NCBI RefSeq assembly: GCF_001672975.1
Contig: NZ_LZKU01000037.1
Location: 1 to 39,238, forward strand
Reading direction: 5' to 3'
Source of the DNA: Mycobacterium sp. 1465703.0
GTDB lineage: Bacteria > Actinomycetota > Actinomycetes > Mycobacteriales > Mycobacteriaceae
DNA: 39,238 nucleotides
Shown here in pieces: positions 1 through 9,082 of the stretch. Position 1 is the stretch's first letter, and the number at the start of each line of letters is the position of its first letter. The position numbers were made by a program, and so were the translations under genes. The notes beneath the pieces were generated by a model that was not told the origin of the DNA, did no database searches, and saw nothing but the letters and a program-made list of their open reading frames with translations.

Positions 1-2
1 AC

Positions 3-77
3 CTCGCCGAGTGGGCCGGCTCGGACCGTATCCGGCTCACCCCCTATCAGAAGCTGGTCATCCTCGACGTGCCCGAC
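3..77 (+). other. nirA: inverted fragment of nirA at window edge
   Basis: Read on the plus strand in frame 3, these bases encode a stretch matching sulfite reductase just downstream of where the minus-strand nirA copy breaks off (LAEWAGSDRIRLTPYQKLVI, then LDVPD). The piece is therefore in the opposite orientation to the rest of nirA. It is not an independent gene. The switch occurs inside a 10-base shared sequence, CGTGCCCGAC at 68-77, whose reverse complement is also part of the minus-strand nirA sense sequence. This is either a fold-back chimaera at a contig end or a small inversion of the segment between the two inverted copies. Confidence 0.85.
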
Positions 78-1135
78 ACTCGACCGGCGATCGAGGCGAC
101 GCCCACCGCGTTGAGCCCGTTCTTGAGCCGCTGCACTCCGACGTGGTCGATCGGATGCTTCAGCGGCTCGGGAGCCGGGCCGTCGATCAGCGGACGCTTG
201 AGGTACTCGGTCTCGAGCACTTCGCGGAACTTCTCGATGCCCCAGTCCTTGATCAGGAACTTCAGCCGGGCCTTGGACCGCAGCCGTCGGTAGCCGTAGT
301 CGCGGAAGATCGAGGTCACCGCGTGCCACACCTCGGGCACCTCTTCGAGCGGCACCCAGGCGCCGACCCGCTGGGCCAGCATCGGGTTGGTGGACAGTCC
401 GCCACCGACCCATAGGTCCAGCCCCGGGCCATGCTCGGGGTGGTTTACGCCGATGAACGCGATGTCGTTGACCTCGTGCACCACATCCTGAAGACCCGAG
501 ATCGCGGTCTTGTACTTGCGCGGCAGGTCGGCGAAGTCGGGCTGACCGATGTAGCGGCGCGCGATCTCCTCGATGGCCCAGCTGGGGTCGAGCACCTCGT
601 CGAGCGACTCCCCGGCCAGCGGTGAGCCCAGGATCACGCGAGGGCAGTCGCCGCACGCCTCGGCGGTCTGCAGCCCGACCTCGGCCAGCCGCCGCCAGAT
701 TTCGGGGACGTTCTCGACCTCGATCCAGTGGTATTGCACGTTCTCGCGGTCGGTGATGTCGGCGGTGTCACGGCCGAATTCGGTGGAGATCTGGCCCACG
801 GTGCGCAGCGCGGCCGCCGACAGTGCACCGCCGTCGCAGCGCACCCGCATCATGAAGTATCTGGCTTCCAGCAACTCGGCATTGTCGTCGCCGGTGAATG
901 AACCGTCGTAACCCTGTTCACGCTGGGTGTACAGGCCCCACCAGCGAAAGCGGCCACGCAGGTCGCTCTTGTCGATGCTGTCGAACCCGTTCTTGGCGTA
1001 GATGGTCTCGATGCGCTCGCGCACGTCCAGCGGGGCGCCGGCCTGTTTCATTTGCTCGTTCGGATTCAGCGGCTCGCGATTTCCCAGTGCCCATTGGCCC
1101 TCGTTACGGGCCTTAGCGGGTCGGGCGGTGGTCAT
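68..1135 (-). CDS. nirA: ferredoxin-dependent sulfite reductase, 5' part
   Basis: This is the first 356 or so residues of assimilatory sulfite reductase (NirA/SirA), which reduces sulfite to sulfide for cysteine synthesis using siroheme and a 4Fe-4S cluster. The sequence is close to M. tuberculosis NirA as I recall it, for example MTTARPAKARNEGQWALG at the start and VQYHWIEVENVPEIWRRL, GDCPRVILGSPLAGESLDEV and LDLWVGGGLSTNPMLAQRVG further on. The start at 1135 is chosen because AAGGAG lies about 8 bases upstream; an in-frame upstream extension lacks such a site. Family length is about 555 residues, so the C-terminal half with the cluster cysteines is missing. Coding continuity is lost at 68-77, where the sequence flips strand; the few residues after that point before a stop at 47 are not NirA. 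Expression is probably controlled through the leader at 1136-1311. Confidence 0.95.
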
Positions 1136-1248
1136 CGGAAGTTCTCCTTCAGAAAGATCGCCAGTGCGCCCAGCACAGTTCGCCGACACTTTTGGGCGGC
1201 GCGGAACCGTCGGCCGACTGGAGACGCAGGGGGGCTGGGTCTACCACG
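1136..1248 (-). promoter_or_regulatory. nirA leader, possible SD-sequestering attenuator
   Basis: This is the transcribed spacer between the poly-cysteine short ORF and nirA. On the minus strand a TCTCC at 1224-1220 is complementary to the GGAGA of the nirA ribosome-binding site at 1147-1143. A 10-base palindrome (GTCGGCCGAC, 1209-1218) could form a further hairpin. A plausible reading is that the leader folds to hide the nirA ribosome-binding site unless translation of the short ORF changes the fold. The pairings are seen in sequence; the mechanism is inferred. No run of U typical of an intrinsic terminator was found. Confidence 0.4.
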
Positions 1249-1311
1249 TCAAGGCAGACAGATACAGCTGCAAACGCGCTTGAGATCGATGTGCCGTCGC
1301 GCCACGAGCAC
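1249..1311 (-). CDS. poly-cysteine leader peptide upstream of nirA
   Basis: A 20-codon ORF starts with GTG at 1311 and ends with TGA at 1249. It reads LVARRHIDLKRVCSCICLP after the start, with three cysteines in five positions near its C-terminus. No Shine-Dalgarno sequence precedes it, which fits a leaderless start, although I do not see a convincing -10 hexamer at the expected place. Leaderless short ORFs with C-terminal cysteine runs have been described in mycobacteria as cysteine-responsive attenuators in front of sulfur-assimilation operons. Position ahead of a sulfite reductase matches that role: ribosomes would stall at the cysteine codons when cysteinyl-tRNA is low. The peptide itself probably has no other function. 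Confidence 0.75.
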   Translation of the reverse strand: MLVARRHIDLKRVCSCICLP

Positions 1312-1595
1312 AATGTGCGGGCTTGGCTGGTCGACAGTCACGCCCACCATTGTGCCACGGATGCCCAACGGCTACGCGAGCAGGTCAAATCTTGGCTCAC
1401 GGTGATTGAAAGTACTGGGCAAGCCGGGGAGGCCGGCCCGCAGCGAGAAGTTCTTGGGGCCGGCCCGATCGCCGTGCTGTCATGCCGAACGTGTAACCAC
1501 TGCGAGAAAACCGCCCGAATATCGCAGTGAGTGCACGCTTGGCGCACAGCGACTTGTGGCCGAGAGGTGCCTCGTTTGTCGTGGGATCATGTGGC

Positions 1596-2768
1596 ATGGC
1601 CATTCGCGAGGCACCGGTCGACCTGCCCGAACTCCGGGTGGTCGCTGGGCGGCCGTTTGGCATCTACCTGCATGTCCCGTTCTGCATAACGCGCTGCGGC
1701 TACTGCGACTTCAACACTTACACCCCGGCCGAATTGGGCGGCGTCAACCCGGACGCGTGGCTCAGCGCACTGGGAGCCGAACTGGAACTGGCCGCTGCCA
1801 GGCTGCAGGCGCCCCCGGTGAACACCGTCTTCGTCGGTGGCGGAACACCCTCCCTGCTCGGGGGTCCCCGAATGACAACGCTGCTGGACATGGTGCGCCA
1901 GCACTTCACGCTGGCAGCCGACGCCGAGATCACCACCGAGGCCAACCCCGAGTCGGCATGGCCGGATTTCTTCGATGCCATCCGAGCCGCCGGCTATACC
2001 CGGGTATCGCTGGGGATGCAGTCGGTGGCGCCGAAGGTGTTGGGTGTCCTCGACCGCATTCACACGCCGAACCGGTCCGCTGACGCCGCCCGTGAGGCGT
2101 TGGCCGCGGGCTTCGAGCACGTCAGCCTTGATTTGATCTACGGAACGCCGGGGGAGTCCGACGACGACCTGTTGCGCTCGGTCGACACGGCGATCGAGAC
2201 CGGCGTGGATCACGTGTCCGCCTACGCGCTGGTCGTCGAGGAAGGCACCGCGCTGGCCCGCCGAGTGCGGCGCGGCGAACTGGCCGCCCCGGATAACGAC
2301 GTGCTGGCCCACCGCTACGAATTGGTGGATGCGCGGCTGTCCGAGGCGGGCATGTCCTGGTACGAAGTGTCCAACTGGTCGCGACCGGGCGGAGAATGCC
2401 GGCACAACCTCGGCTACTGGGACGGCGGTCAATGGTGGGGCGCAGGGCCGGGCGCGCATGGCTACGCGGGCACGACGCGTTGGTGGAATGTCAAGCATCC
2501 CAACGCTTATGCGGAGAGGCTGAGTGCGGCGGCTCTGCCGGTAGCCGGATTCGAGCAACTCGATGACGAGGCCTTGCACACCGAGGATGTGTTGTTGAAA
2601 ATCCGTCTGCGCCAAGGTCTTCCGGTTGGCCTGCTGAGTGGCGCCGAGCGTGAACGTGCCGATGGTGTGATCGCCGACGGACTGTTGGTGGCCGCCGGCG
2701 ACAGGCTCGTCCTGACGCCGCGCGGACGGCTGCTGGCCGACGGTGTGGTGCGAACGCTATTGGGATAG
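1596..2768 (+). CDS. hemW: radical SAM heme chaperone HemW (HemN-like)
   Basis: This 390-aa protein belongs to the HemN/HemW radical SAM family and is close to M. tuberculosis Rv2388c, annotated hemN. The 4Fe-4S/SAM motif CITRCGYC is at residues 30-37, followed by VGGGTPSLL (SAM-binding glycine motif), TEANPES, SLGMQS and the DLIYGTPGES segment. The C-terminal HemN domain is present (GLGYWDG-like NLGYWDGGQWWGAGPGAHGY, then HTEDVLLKIRLRQGL). Family members of this HemW type bind heme and insert it into proteins; they lack coproporphyrinogen oxidase activity in the cases tested. An in-frame ATG at 1596 is preferred because homology begins there; an ORF extension to 1527 has no support. It converges with the next gene, leaving only 17 bases between stop codons. 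Confidence 0.93.
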   Translation: MAIREAPVDLPELRVVAGRPFGIYLHVPFCITRCGYCDFNTYTPAELGGVNPDAWLSALGAELELAAARLQAPPVNTVFVGGGTPSLLGGPRMTTLLDMVRQHFTLAADAEITTEANPESAWPDFFDAIRAAGYTRVSLGMQSVAPKVLGVLDRIHTPNRSADAAREALAAGFEHVSLDLIYGTPGESDDDLLRSVDTAIETGVDHVSAYALVVEEGTALARRVRRGELAAPDNDVLAHRYELVDARLSEAGMSWYEVSNWSRPGGECRHNLGYWDGGQWWGAGPGAHGYAGTTRWWNVKHPNAYAERLSAAALPVAGFEQLDDEALHTEDVLLKIRLRQGLPVGLLSGAERERADGVIADGLLVAAGDRLVLTPRGRLLADGVVRTLLG

Positions 2769-2785
2769 CGGAATTGTCAGTGTCG

Positions 2786-4027
2786 TCAGACCCCGAACAA
2801 ATGCTCGACGACGCGGGCGATCTCGATGTAGAGCGGAATTCCCACCGTGACGTTGTAGGAGAACGTCAGCCCCAGGGAGGCGGCCAACGGCAGCGTGGGA
2901 CTCGCTTCCGGGATCGCCAGGCGCTGGACCGCGGGCACAGCGATATAGGACGCCGCCCCGCACAGGACCGCGAACAACACGTAGGTCCCGGGCTTGAAAT
3001 CGGTGTGAGTCAGCGATGCATAGCTACAGGCCACCACGATGCCCAGTGTCGCAAAGACATTCGGCGCTACCAGGCCGAAGACGATGAATCCTGGCCCCGC
3101 CGTACGAAGGTCCTTCAGTTTGCGCGACGCCGTCATCCCCATCTCGAGCAGGAACAAACACAGCACGCCCTGGAAGGCCAGGACGAAGAATTTGTCGTCG
3201 TCGGCGACGACCTTCTGTCCCTGCAGTCCACTGACGAGGCCGATGATGATGCCGCCCATCAACAGGACGAGGCCAGGGTTGAGGAAGACCTCCTGGAACA
3301 ACTCCCGGGAGAAGATCGGCGCCCTTTTGCGCTTGCCGCGCGGCGGGGTCTGGTGGGCCTCCCAATCCGGGTGCTCCAGCTTTTCCAGCGAAAGCTCGAG
3401 CTCCTGCTCGATGGCCGCTTCCTCCTGGCTCTCCAGGCTCTGGCCGTGCGGAGGACGCGCAGCAGTGCCGGGGCCGACCCCAACTTTGACCGGCGGCGTA
3501 TAGCCGGCCTCGTCGGGCATGTAGCCGGCGGAGTCCATGCCCCGGTGGCGCAGTCGGGCAACGAAGTACAGCGCCACCAAACAGCCCGGGATCTCCATCA
3601 CGGCCAGCATCACCGGCATGTACGCGTTGAAAGCGATGTTCACCGCCGCGAGCACGGCCACGCAGGTGGCAAAGGTTCCCGCCGAGTCCGACCCGTAATA
3701 ACCGGCAATCGTCGCGCGGTCGACTTTTCGGAGTGATTTCAGGCGGCTGAGCCCCAGGTACGCCAGGCCGCCGATCAGGCAATTCAGCACGAAGCCCAGG
3801 ACCATGAAGCCCACGATGGCCCCGACGCTGGACGCGCTGACCTGTGCGAGTTCTTCCCCGCCGTGCCAACCGATGGCCAGCAGCAGGTACATGGTCAAAC
3901 CCTGATAGATCACATAGGGAAATTCGAACCGCACCTTCAGGATCGGAATCAGAAAACCGAAGTAAAAGAACAGTAGTAGCGGCTTGAACAAGTTATGGGT
4001 GAAGTTGTGCCAGAACTCTTGCAGCAT
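2786..4027 (-). CDS. SbtA-like (DUF897) membrane transporter, Rv2387-type
   Basis: A 413-aa polytopic membrane protein of the sodium-dependent bicarbonate transporter superfamily (DUF897), equivalent in position and size to M. tuberculosis Rv2387. It has two hydrophobic halves (roughly residues 10-160 and 245-410) joined by a charged cytosolic linker (about 165-240, with a Glu-rich stretch and a PPRGKRKR patch). Such two-half architecture matches cyanobacterial SbtA, but bicarbonate transport has not, to my knowledge, been shown for the mycobacterial protein, so the substrate is unassigned. The ATG at 4027 is preceded by a good GGAGG six bases upstream. The conserved position next to mbtI does not by itself imply a role in siderophore biology. 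Confidence 0.85.
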   Translation of the reverse strand: MLQEFWHNFTHNLFKPLLLFFYFGFLIPILKVRFEFPYVIYQGLTMYLLLAIGWHGGEELAQVSASSVGAIVGFMVLGFVLNCLIGGLAYLGLSRLKSLRKVDRATIAGYYGSDSAGTFATCVAVLAAVNIAFNAYMPVMLAVMEIPGCLVALYFVARLRHRGMDSAGYMPDEAGYTPPVKVGVGPGTAARPPHGQSLESQEEAAIEQELELSLEKLEHPDWEAHQTPPRGKRKRAPIFSRELFQEVFLNPGLVLLMGGIIIGLVSGLQGQKVVADDDKFFVLAFQGVLCLFLLEMGMTASRKLKDLRTAGPGFIVFGLVAPNVFATLGIVVACSYASLTHTDFKPGTYVLFAVLCGAASYIAVPAVQRLAIPEASPTLPLAASLGLTFSYNVTVGIPLYIEIARVVEHLFGV

Positions 4028-4284
4028 TGATGCCTCCGTTTATTAGAGCGCTGATCAAGGGGAGCACCACCGTCCGCAAGCGGAGCAATCACGAAACGTC
4101 CCGACGACCGTGAAGAATTTATCCCCGCCGCTTAGCTCCCCGCCACTCGACAGCTCACAGGCGCGCCGTCGCCTTCCCGCTCCCTGTTAGCCGGAAAAAG
4201 GGCTGGTCAGAGGCAAAAAATTCAGACGGCTTTTACCGGGTGCACGCGCTTTAGGAGCGTCGAGGTTGGTGTGAAGATGCTGTA

Positions 4285-4304
4285 CATTTACTGTGGAGTA
4301 AATG
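4285..4304. promoter_or_regulatory. AT-rich perfect dyad CATTTACT-GTGG-AGTAAATG
   Basis: An 8-base perfect inverted repeat separated by four bases lies just beyond the stop of the 70-aa gene and about 260 bases upstream of the SbtA-like gene, in DNA that is unusually AT-rich for this genome. It lacks a U-tract, so it looks more like an operator than a terminator. It does not match the IdeR box (TTAGGTTAGGCTAACCTAA). The binding protein is unknown. Confidence 0.4.
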
Positions 4305-4308
4305 GCGA

Positions 4309-4521
4309 TCAGTGCGCCGACGAGATCAGCGAGGGTCTGACTCCGGCGCCCTTTTTTCGATGCGTCACCGAGAGCCAGGCCGACGGCGAGTAATGCGTCG
4401 TTATTTCCTCGAAACCGTCGACACGAGATACCGACAACACGCCGGTCTGCTGATTGATTTCGAGTTCGTCGCCTTCGCTCGCATGCACTTCCTCGCCGTT
4501 GGCAAGCCGGATTATGAACAT
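4309..4521 (-). CDS. 70-aa conserved-type hypothetical protein
   Basis: A small protein beginning MFIIRLANGEEVHASEGDEL and continuing with TGVLSVSRVDGFEEITTHYS. It is preceded by a strong GGAGG seven bases from the ATG at 4521, which supports it as a real gene. Alternating hydrophobic and charged residues suggest a small beta-rich fold; there is no signal peptide or membrane segment. I recall similar short mycobacterial proteins with the THYSPSAW motif but no function. It is transcribed away from mbtI, with 347 bases between the starts. The basic C-terminal tail (HRKKGAGVRP) may be variable. Confidence 0.75.
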   Translation of the reverse strand: MFIIRLANGEEVHASEGDELEINQQTGVLSVSRVDGFEEITTHYSPSAWLSVTHRKKGAGVRPSLISSAH

Positions 4522-4843
4522 GGTGTTCCTCCGATCCGGCGGATCCGTCGGGTGGACAGTCGAGCGCTATGGAAAGTGTCGCTGCCGCGGCCGCTCGGTG
4601 TGCGGCCGCTACGTAAACGGTTGGGAAACCTTTGGAGTGGCGACCTTCCCAGCCGGCGGCGCAGCGGGCCGGGCGAAGCCGACGTCGACCCCCGTCTACC
4701 TGCGCGAACGGGCTGGAGGTGACTGTGTTCCGGGGTGTTCGGGCGGGTAGCTCCCGATCCGCGAACGATTTAACTCCGCGGGAGTTTTAGCTGAATGCGG
4801 CCAATGGCCGGGCCAGTTGGCGGGATCGGTTGCGCACCGCTAC
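4522..4843. other. intergenic region upstream of mbtI, no gene seen
   Basis: Between the divergent 70-aa gene and the mbtI promoter no ORF has a credible start. The only structure seen is a short hairpin, AACTCC-GCG-GGAGTT at 4772-4786 followed by TTAG, too weak to call a terminator with confidence. Confidence 0.5.
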
Positions 4844-6221
<1,378 letters not shown>

Positions 6222-6247
6222 CTTCTCATCACTTGACTAATCGGCTG

Positions 6248-6259
6248 CGGCTATAGCCG
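6248..6259. repeat. 12-base palindrome between mbtI and desaturase
   Basis: CGGCTATAGCCG is a perfect palindrome 27 bases after the mbtI stop. It could be part of a weak termination structure or a regulatory site for the downstream desaturase. There is no U-tract and no further evidence. Confidence 0.25.
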
Positions 6260-6397
6260 GCCGCTGCATGTGCCCTGCGTCACTGTTGGTGGGGTAGGGA
6301 CTTTCGGCCCTATTTGCCCGGTTCCGGTGCGTGTCATCTTTGTGTAACCGCGCGACACACATACATCGCGCTTACCGATCATAACTGGGAGGGTTCC

Positions 6398-7414
6398 GTG
6401 TCCAAGGGCCTGACTAACCTGCAGCTACTTCACGAACTCGAGCCGGTGGTCGAGCGCCTGCTCAATCGTCATCTGTCGATGTTCAAGGAATGGAACCCGC
6501 ACGACTACGTTCCCTGGTCGGACGGCAAAAACTTCTACGCGCTGGATGGCCAGGATTGGGAGCCCGGGCAAACCCGGTTGCCCGACGTCGCGCAGGTGGC
6601 GATGGTTCAAAATCTGCTGACTGAAGACAATTTGCCGTCGTATCACCGTGAGATCGCGATGAATTTCAGCATGGATGGTCCATGGGGCCAGTGGGTGAAT
6701 CGGTGGACCGCCGAAGAGGCCAGGCACAGCACGGCGCTGCGCGACTACCTCGTGGTCACCCGCGCTGTCGATCCCGTTGAGTTGGAACGGTTGCGGCTGG
6801 AGCAAATGACGAGGGGCTTCAGCCCCGGCCAGAATCAGCAGGGCGACATGTTCGCTGAGAGCCTGTTCGATTCGGTCATGTATGTCTCGTTCCAGGAGTT
6901 GGCAACCCGTGTGTCGCACCGCAACACCGGCAAAGTCAGTAATGACACCATCGCCGAGCAGTTGATGGCCAGGGTCTCGCATGACGAGAACCTGCACATG
7001 CTCTTCTACCGGGATGTCAGTGCCGCGGGTCTGGACATCGCACCCGATCAGGCGATGAAGTCGGTGCATCGGATTCTGCGCAACTTCAAGATGCCCGGAT
7101 TCACAGTGCCGGAGTTTCGGCGCAAGGCAGTAATCATCGCCGTCGGTGGTGTCTACGATCCGCGCATCCATCTGGACGAAGTCGTCATGCCCGTACTGAA
7201 GAAGTGGCGGATCTTCGAGCGCGAAGACTTCACCGGCGAAGCCGCCTGGATGCGCGACGATCTGGCCCTGTTGGTCAAGGAACTTCAGGAAGCCTCGGAG
7301 AAATTCGACGAGTCCAAGCACCGCTACCTGGAGCGGGAGGCGCGGCGAACCGAGAAAATCACCGCCAGCAAAGTGCTGCAAACAAAAGGAACGCTGACGC
7401 TGAGCAAGCACTGA
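6398..7414 (+). CDS. acyl-ACP desaturase, DesA1-type
   Basis: A 338-aa soluble diiron acyl-ACP desaturase, the same length as M. tuberculosis DesA1 and strongly similar by eye (NLQLLHELEPVVERLLNRHL, VTEDNLPSYHREIAMN-like, WGQWVNRWTAEE, SHRNTGK, VPEFRRKAVIIAVGGVYDPR). Likely iron ligands are Glu76, Glu107 with His110 (EEARH), Glu167, and Glu197 with His200 (DENLH). DesA1 introduces double bonds into meromycolate or fatty acyl chains bound to ACP. The GTG at 6398 is chosen over the longer ORF because GGGAGGG stands just before it and homology begins there. Whether this is the main desA1 or an additional paralogue cannot be told from the window; a location behind mbtI differs from the desA1 (Rv0824c) position in M. 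tuberculosis. Confidence 0.9.
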   Translation: MSKGLTNLQLLHELEPVVERLLNRHLSMFKEWNPHDYVPWSDGKNFYALDGQDWEPGQTRLPDVAQVAMVQNLLTEDNLPSYHREIAMNFSMDGPWGQWVNRWTAEEARHSTALRDYLVVTRAVDPVELERLRLEQMTRGFSPGQNQQGDMFAESLFDSVMYVSFQELATRVSHRNTGKVSNDTIAEQLMARVSHDENLHMLFYRDVSAAGLDIAPDQAMKSVHRILRNFKMPGFTVPEFRRKAVIIAVGGVYDPRIHLDEVVMPVLKKWRIFEREDFTGEAAWMRDDLALLVKELQEASEKFDESKHRYLEREARRTEKITASKVLQTKGTLTLSKH

Positions 7415-7671
7415 ACACCGCTGGGGAGCGTGAGGGCGGCGAAAACCCTGATCGCGCAGGGCCGCTCAGAATCGACGGCGAATGTCGGTCATTCTCATGT
7501 TTTTCGCGCACTCGCGCGGCGTTTTCGTGTCTGGCCTGGCAGATGGCCCAGGCGGTTGTAAAGTTGCAAGCCGAGTTGTGCTTGCGGCCCCCGAGTGAGT
7601 CCCGGCCTTCGCTCTGCCGTATTGGAAAGTGTTGAACAACTGGGCAATTGACGAAAAGCGGTGCGGTCTGC

Positions 7672-8262
7672 CTAGCTGTCGACACCCGCGAGCTCCAGTG
7701 CTGTCGACGCGTCCGAGTCGTCCGACGCTTCGGACGTGTCCGAGCTGTCCGAGCTGTGGGACGTATCGGAGGTGCGAGATGCGCCGAATAGGTCTCGGAG
7801 TTGAGGTGTCAAGTTGGAGTCCGTCGGGCGGTGAATCGTTCCCGGGGTGAACCCCTCGACCAATCTGATGGCGCTCATCATCTTCTGCAGTTCAGCATCG
7901 CTTAGCTCTTTGACAAGCCGTGTTGTGTCCAGACCGGTGAGCTGCTGAATCCGGACGGCGTAGGCGGCGGGATCGTTGCGGGGATCGCCGGCTGGCGCAT
8001 ATTTCTTCATTGCGTCAGCGATACTGACGTTGGCGTAGACGTTGGAGCGCAACACGTCCCGCAATGCCGTCCACCCCGAGTTGTAGTCGGGAAAAATCGC
8101 AAGCCCACGCTTGTCGACGCCGATTGCGTTCTTGTAGGGGAGTTTTCCCGGCAGCAGGTTTCCCGGATTATTGTTCCGCCATGCCAGCGACCCTCCTTCG
8201 AGGATGCAGTCTGCGTAGGCGACAAATGGATCCTGCGAGGTTCCTGCGGGCAATTTGGGCAT
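7672..8262 (-). CDS. lysozyme-like domain protein with Ser/Asp-rich tail
   Basis: A 196-aa protein. The N-terminal 140 residues carry WRNNNPGNLLPG, GLAIFPDYNSGWTALRDVLR, DAMKKYAPAGDP and DPAAYAVRIQQLTGLDT, a combination I recognise from uncharacterised and phage-associated proteins annotated as lysozyme-like or peptidoglycan-active. The glutamate in ILEGGSLAWRNNNPG is a candidate catalytic residue, unproven. Residues from about 165 form a low-complexity, acidic Ser/Asp/Thr tail. No signal peptide is visible, so export would need another route. The start at 8262 has a modest GGAAG upstream. A copy of the island palindrome GTAG-N4-CTAC lies about 180 bases upstream (8439-8450), suggesting control by the neighbouring LuxR-type regulator. 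Confidence 0.75.
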   Translation of the reverse strand: MPKLPAGTSQDPFVAYADCILEGGSLAWRNNNPGNLLPGKLPYKNAIGVDKRGLAIFPDYNSGWTALRDVLRSNVYANVSIADAMKKYAPAGDPRNDPAAYAVRIQQLTGLDTTRLVKELSDAELQKMMSAIRLVEGFTPGTIHRPTDSNLTPQLRDLFGASRTSDTSHSSDSSDTSEASDDSDASTALELAGVDS

Positions 8263-8438
8263 TGCGGGCTTCCGTTCTCTGAGTTTGTTGATGGTTCATC
8301 GCCGGCAGGCTGAATCACGGTTCTTCGCTAAGCGGTCGCGTGAGTCCGTCGCGCTTCCAATTCGGTCCTCAGCGAAATCCGTGATGCGGTCCCAGCCGAT
8401 GGGATCAGGTCTACGCCAGCTTCTGTGGGGGAGCATGC

Positions 8439-8450
8439 GTAGTGCACTAC
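8439..8450. promoter_or_regulatory. GTAG-N4-CTAC palindrome, copy 1
   Basis: GTAGTGCACTAC is a perfect 12-base palindrome in noncoding DNA about 180 bases upstream of the lysozyme-like gene. It shares the GTAG-N4-CTAC core with the sites at 15396-15413, 15484-15495 and 18679-18690. It is proposed as an operator for the LuxR-type regulator at 9363-11963. Confidence 0.55.
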
Positions 8451-8498
8451 TCGAATCGTCGAGCTCGCCCTGGTGCCACTTTCGAACATCGTGCCGCT

Positions 8499-8615
8499 TC
8501 AATCCTCGCGGTGGCGTTCGTAGTCCCAGCGTTCCAACCATGCGGAGAGGTGGTGCACTCCGACGCTGACCATCACCAGGACTACGCCTTCACCGGCCAT
8601 GACCACGCTGTTCAT
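8499..8615 (-). CDS. 38-aa single-helix membrane protein
   Basis: This ORF starts with an ATG that overlaps the stop of the 127-aa gene (ATGA), the usual form of translational coupling. It reads [19 protein letters not shown] followed by [19 protein letters not shown]: one hydrophobic helix of about 18 residues and an amphipathic charged tail rich in Trp, Tyr, Arg and Glu. It is likely a small inner-membrane protein. I have an impression of similar short mycobacterial proteins but cannot name one. The length is below most gene-caller limits, so it would easily be missed. Confidence 0.5.
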   Translation of the reverse strand: MNSVVMAGEGVVLVMVSVGVHHLSAWLERWDYERHRED

Positions 8616-8995
8616 AGTCGTTCCATCGCGCGAGCCATAGCGGCGCGCTCAAAGTAAGGGTTGCGCCGGGGTGGGTAGTAGCGCTGCGGTCGGCGCTGGG
8701 CCGTTGAGCGCGACGCTAATTGTTGCCAGAGCGAGACAACCCAGCGGCGCGGGACCGCGCTCGTCTGGGATGCGGCGACGCCAGCTGCGAACACCACCCC
8801 GCGTGAGGTGCTGGGAACGGGCGCCAGGGAAGCGGGGGTGCTTTGCGCTTCCCCGGCGCTCGCTGCCGCGGTCACTCCACCCCTCACAACCGGAGTGTGC
8901 GGCGGCAAATGACCGGCGGGTGCGCGGCCGGCCACAGCGAGAACGGGTGTGGCGTCATCCTGGTGCGGCGCCACTGTTACTGGGATAGATAGCAT
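8612..8995 (-). CDS. 127-aa Ala/Pro-rich hypothetical protein
   Basis: Unrecognised protein. AGGGAG lies five bases upstream of the ATG at 8995, and the stop overlaps the start of the 38-aa gene, both supporting translation. The N-terminal 90 residues are rich in Ala, Pro, Val and Thr ([23 protein letters not shown]) and could be disordered or secreted without an obvious signal peptide. The C-terminal 40 residues are basic and aromatic ([20 protein letters not shown]). A degenerate copy of the island palindrome (9071-9082) lies about 75 bases upstream. No function can be given. Confidence 0.5.
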   Translation of the reverse strand: MLSIPVTVAPHQDDATPVLAVAGRAPAGHLPPHTPVVRGGVTAAASAGEAQSTPASLAPVPSTSRGVVFAAGVAASQTSAVPRRWVVSLWQQLASRSTAQRRPQRYYPPRRNPYFERAAMARAMERL

Positions 8996-9070
8996 TTCGT
9001 CTCCCTGAGGGTGGATTGCGTTACCGTGGTTCGATAAAAACCTACGAGGTCACCCGCACAGCGGGCGCGC

Positions 9071-9082
9071 GTAATGGGCTAC
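9071..9082. promoter_or_regulatory. degenerate GTAG-N4-CTAC site
   Basis: GTAATGGGCTAC matches seven of the eight fixed bases of the island palindrome and lies 75 bases upstream of the 127-aa gene. Alone it would be unremarkable; its position ahead of another gene of the same island makes it worth recording. Nothing else resembling a gene is visible in the spacer 8996-9362. Confidence 0.35.

Noticed and set aside
4028..4284. Possible riboswitch in the long leader of the SbtA-like gene
   Set aside because: The region has some GC-rich complementarity, but I could not match it to the cyclic di-AMP, magnesium or other known consensus patterns.
7447..7462. Hairpin CCCTG-ATCGCG-CAGGG after the desaturase gene
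   Set aside because: Five base pairs without a U-tract; too weak to call a terminator.
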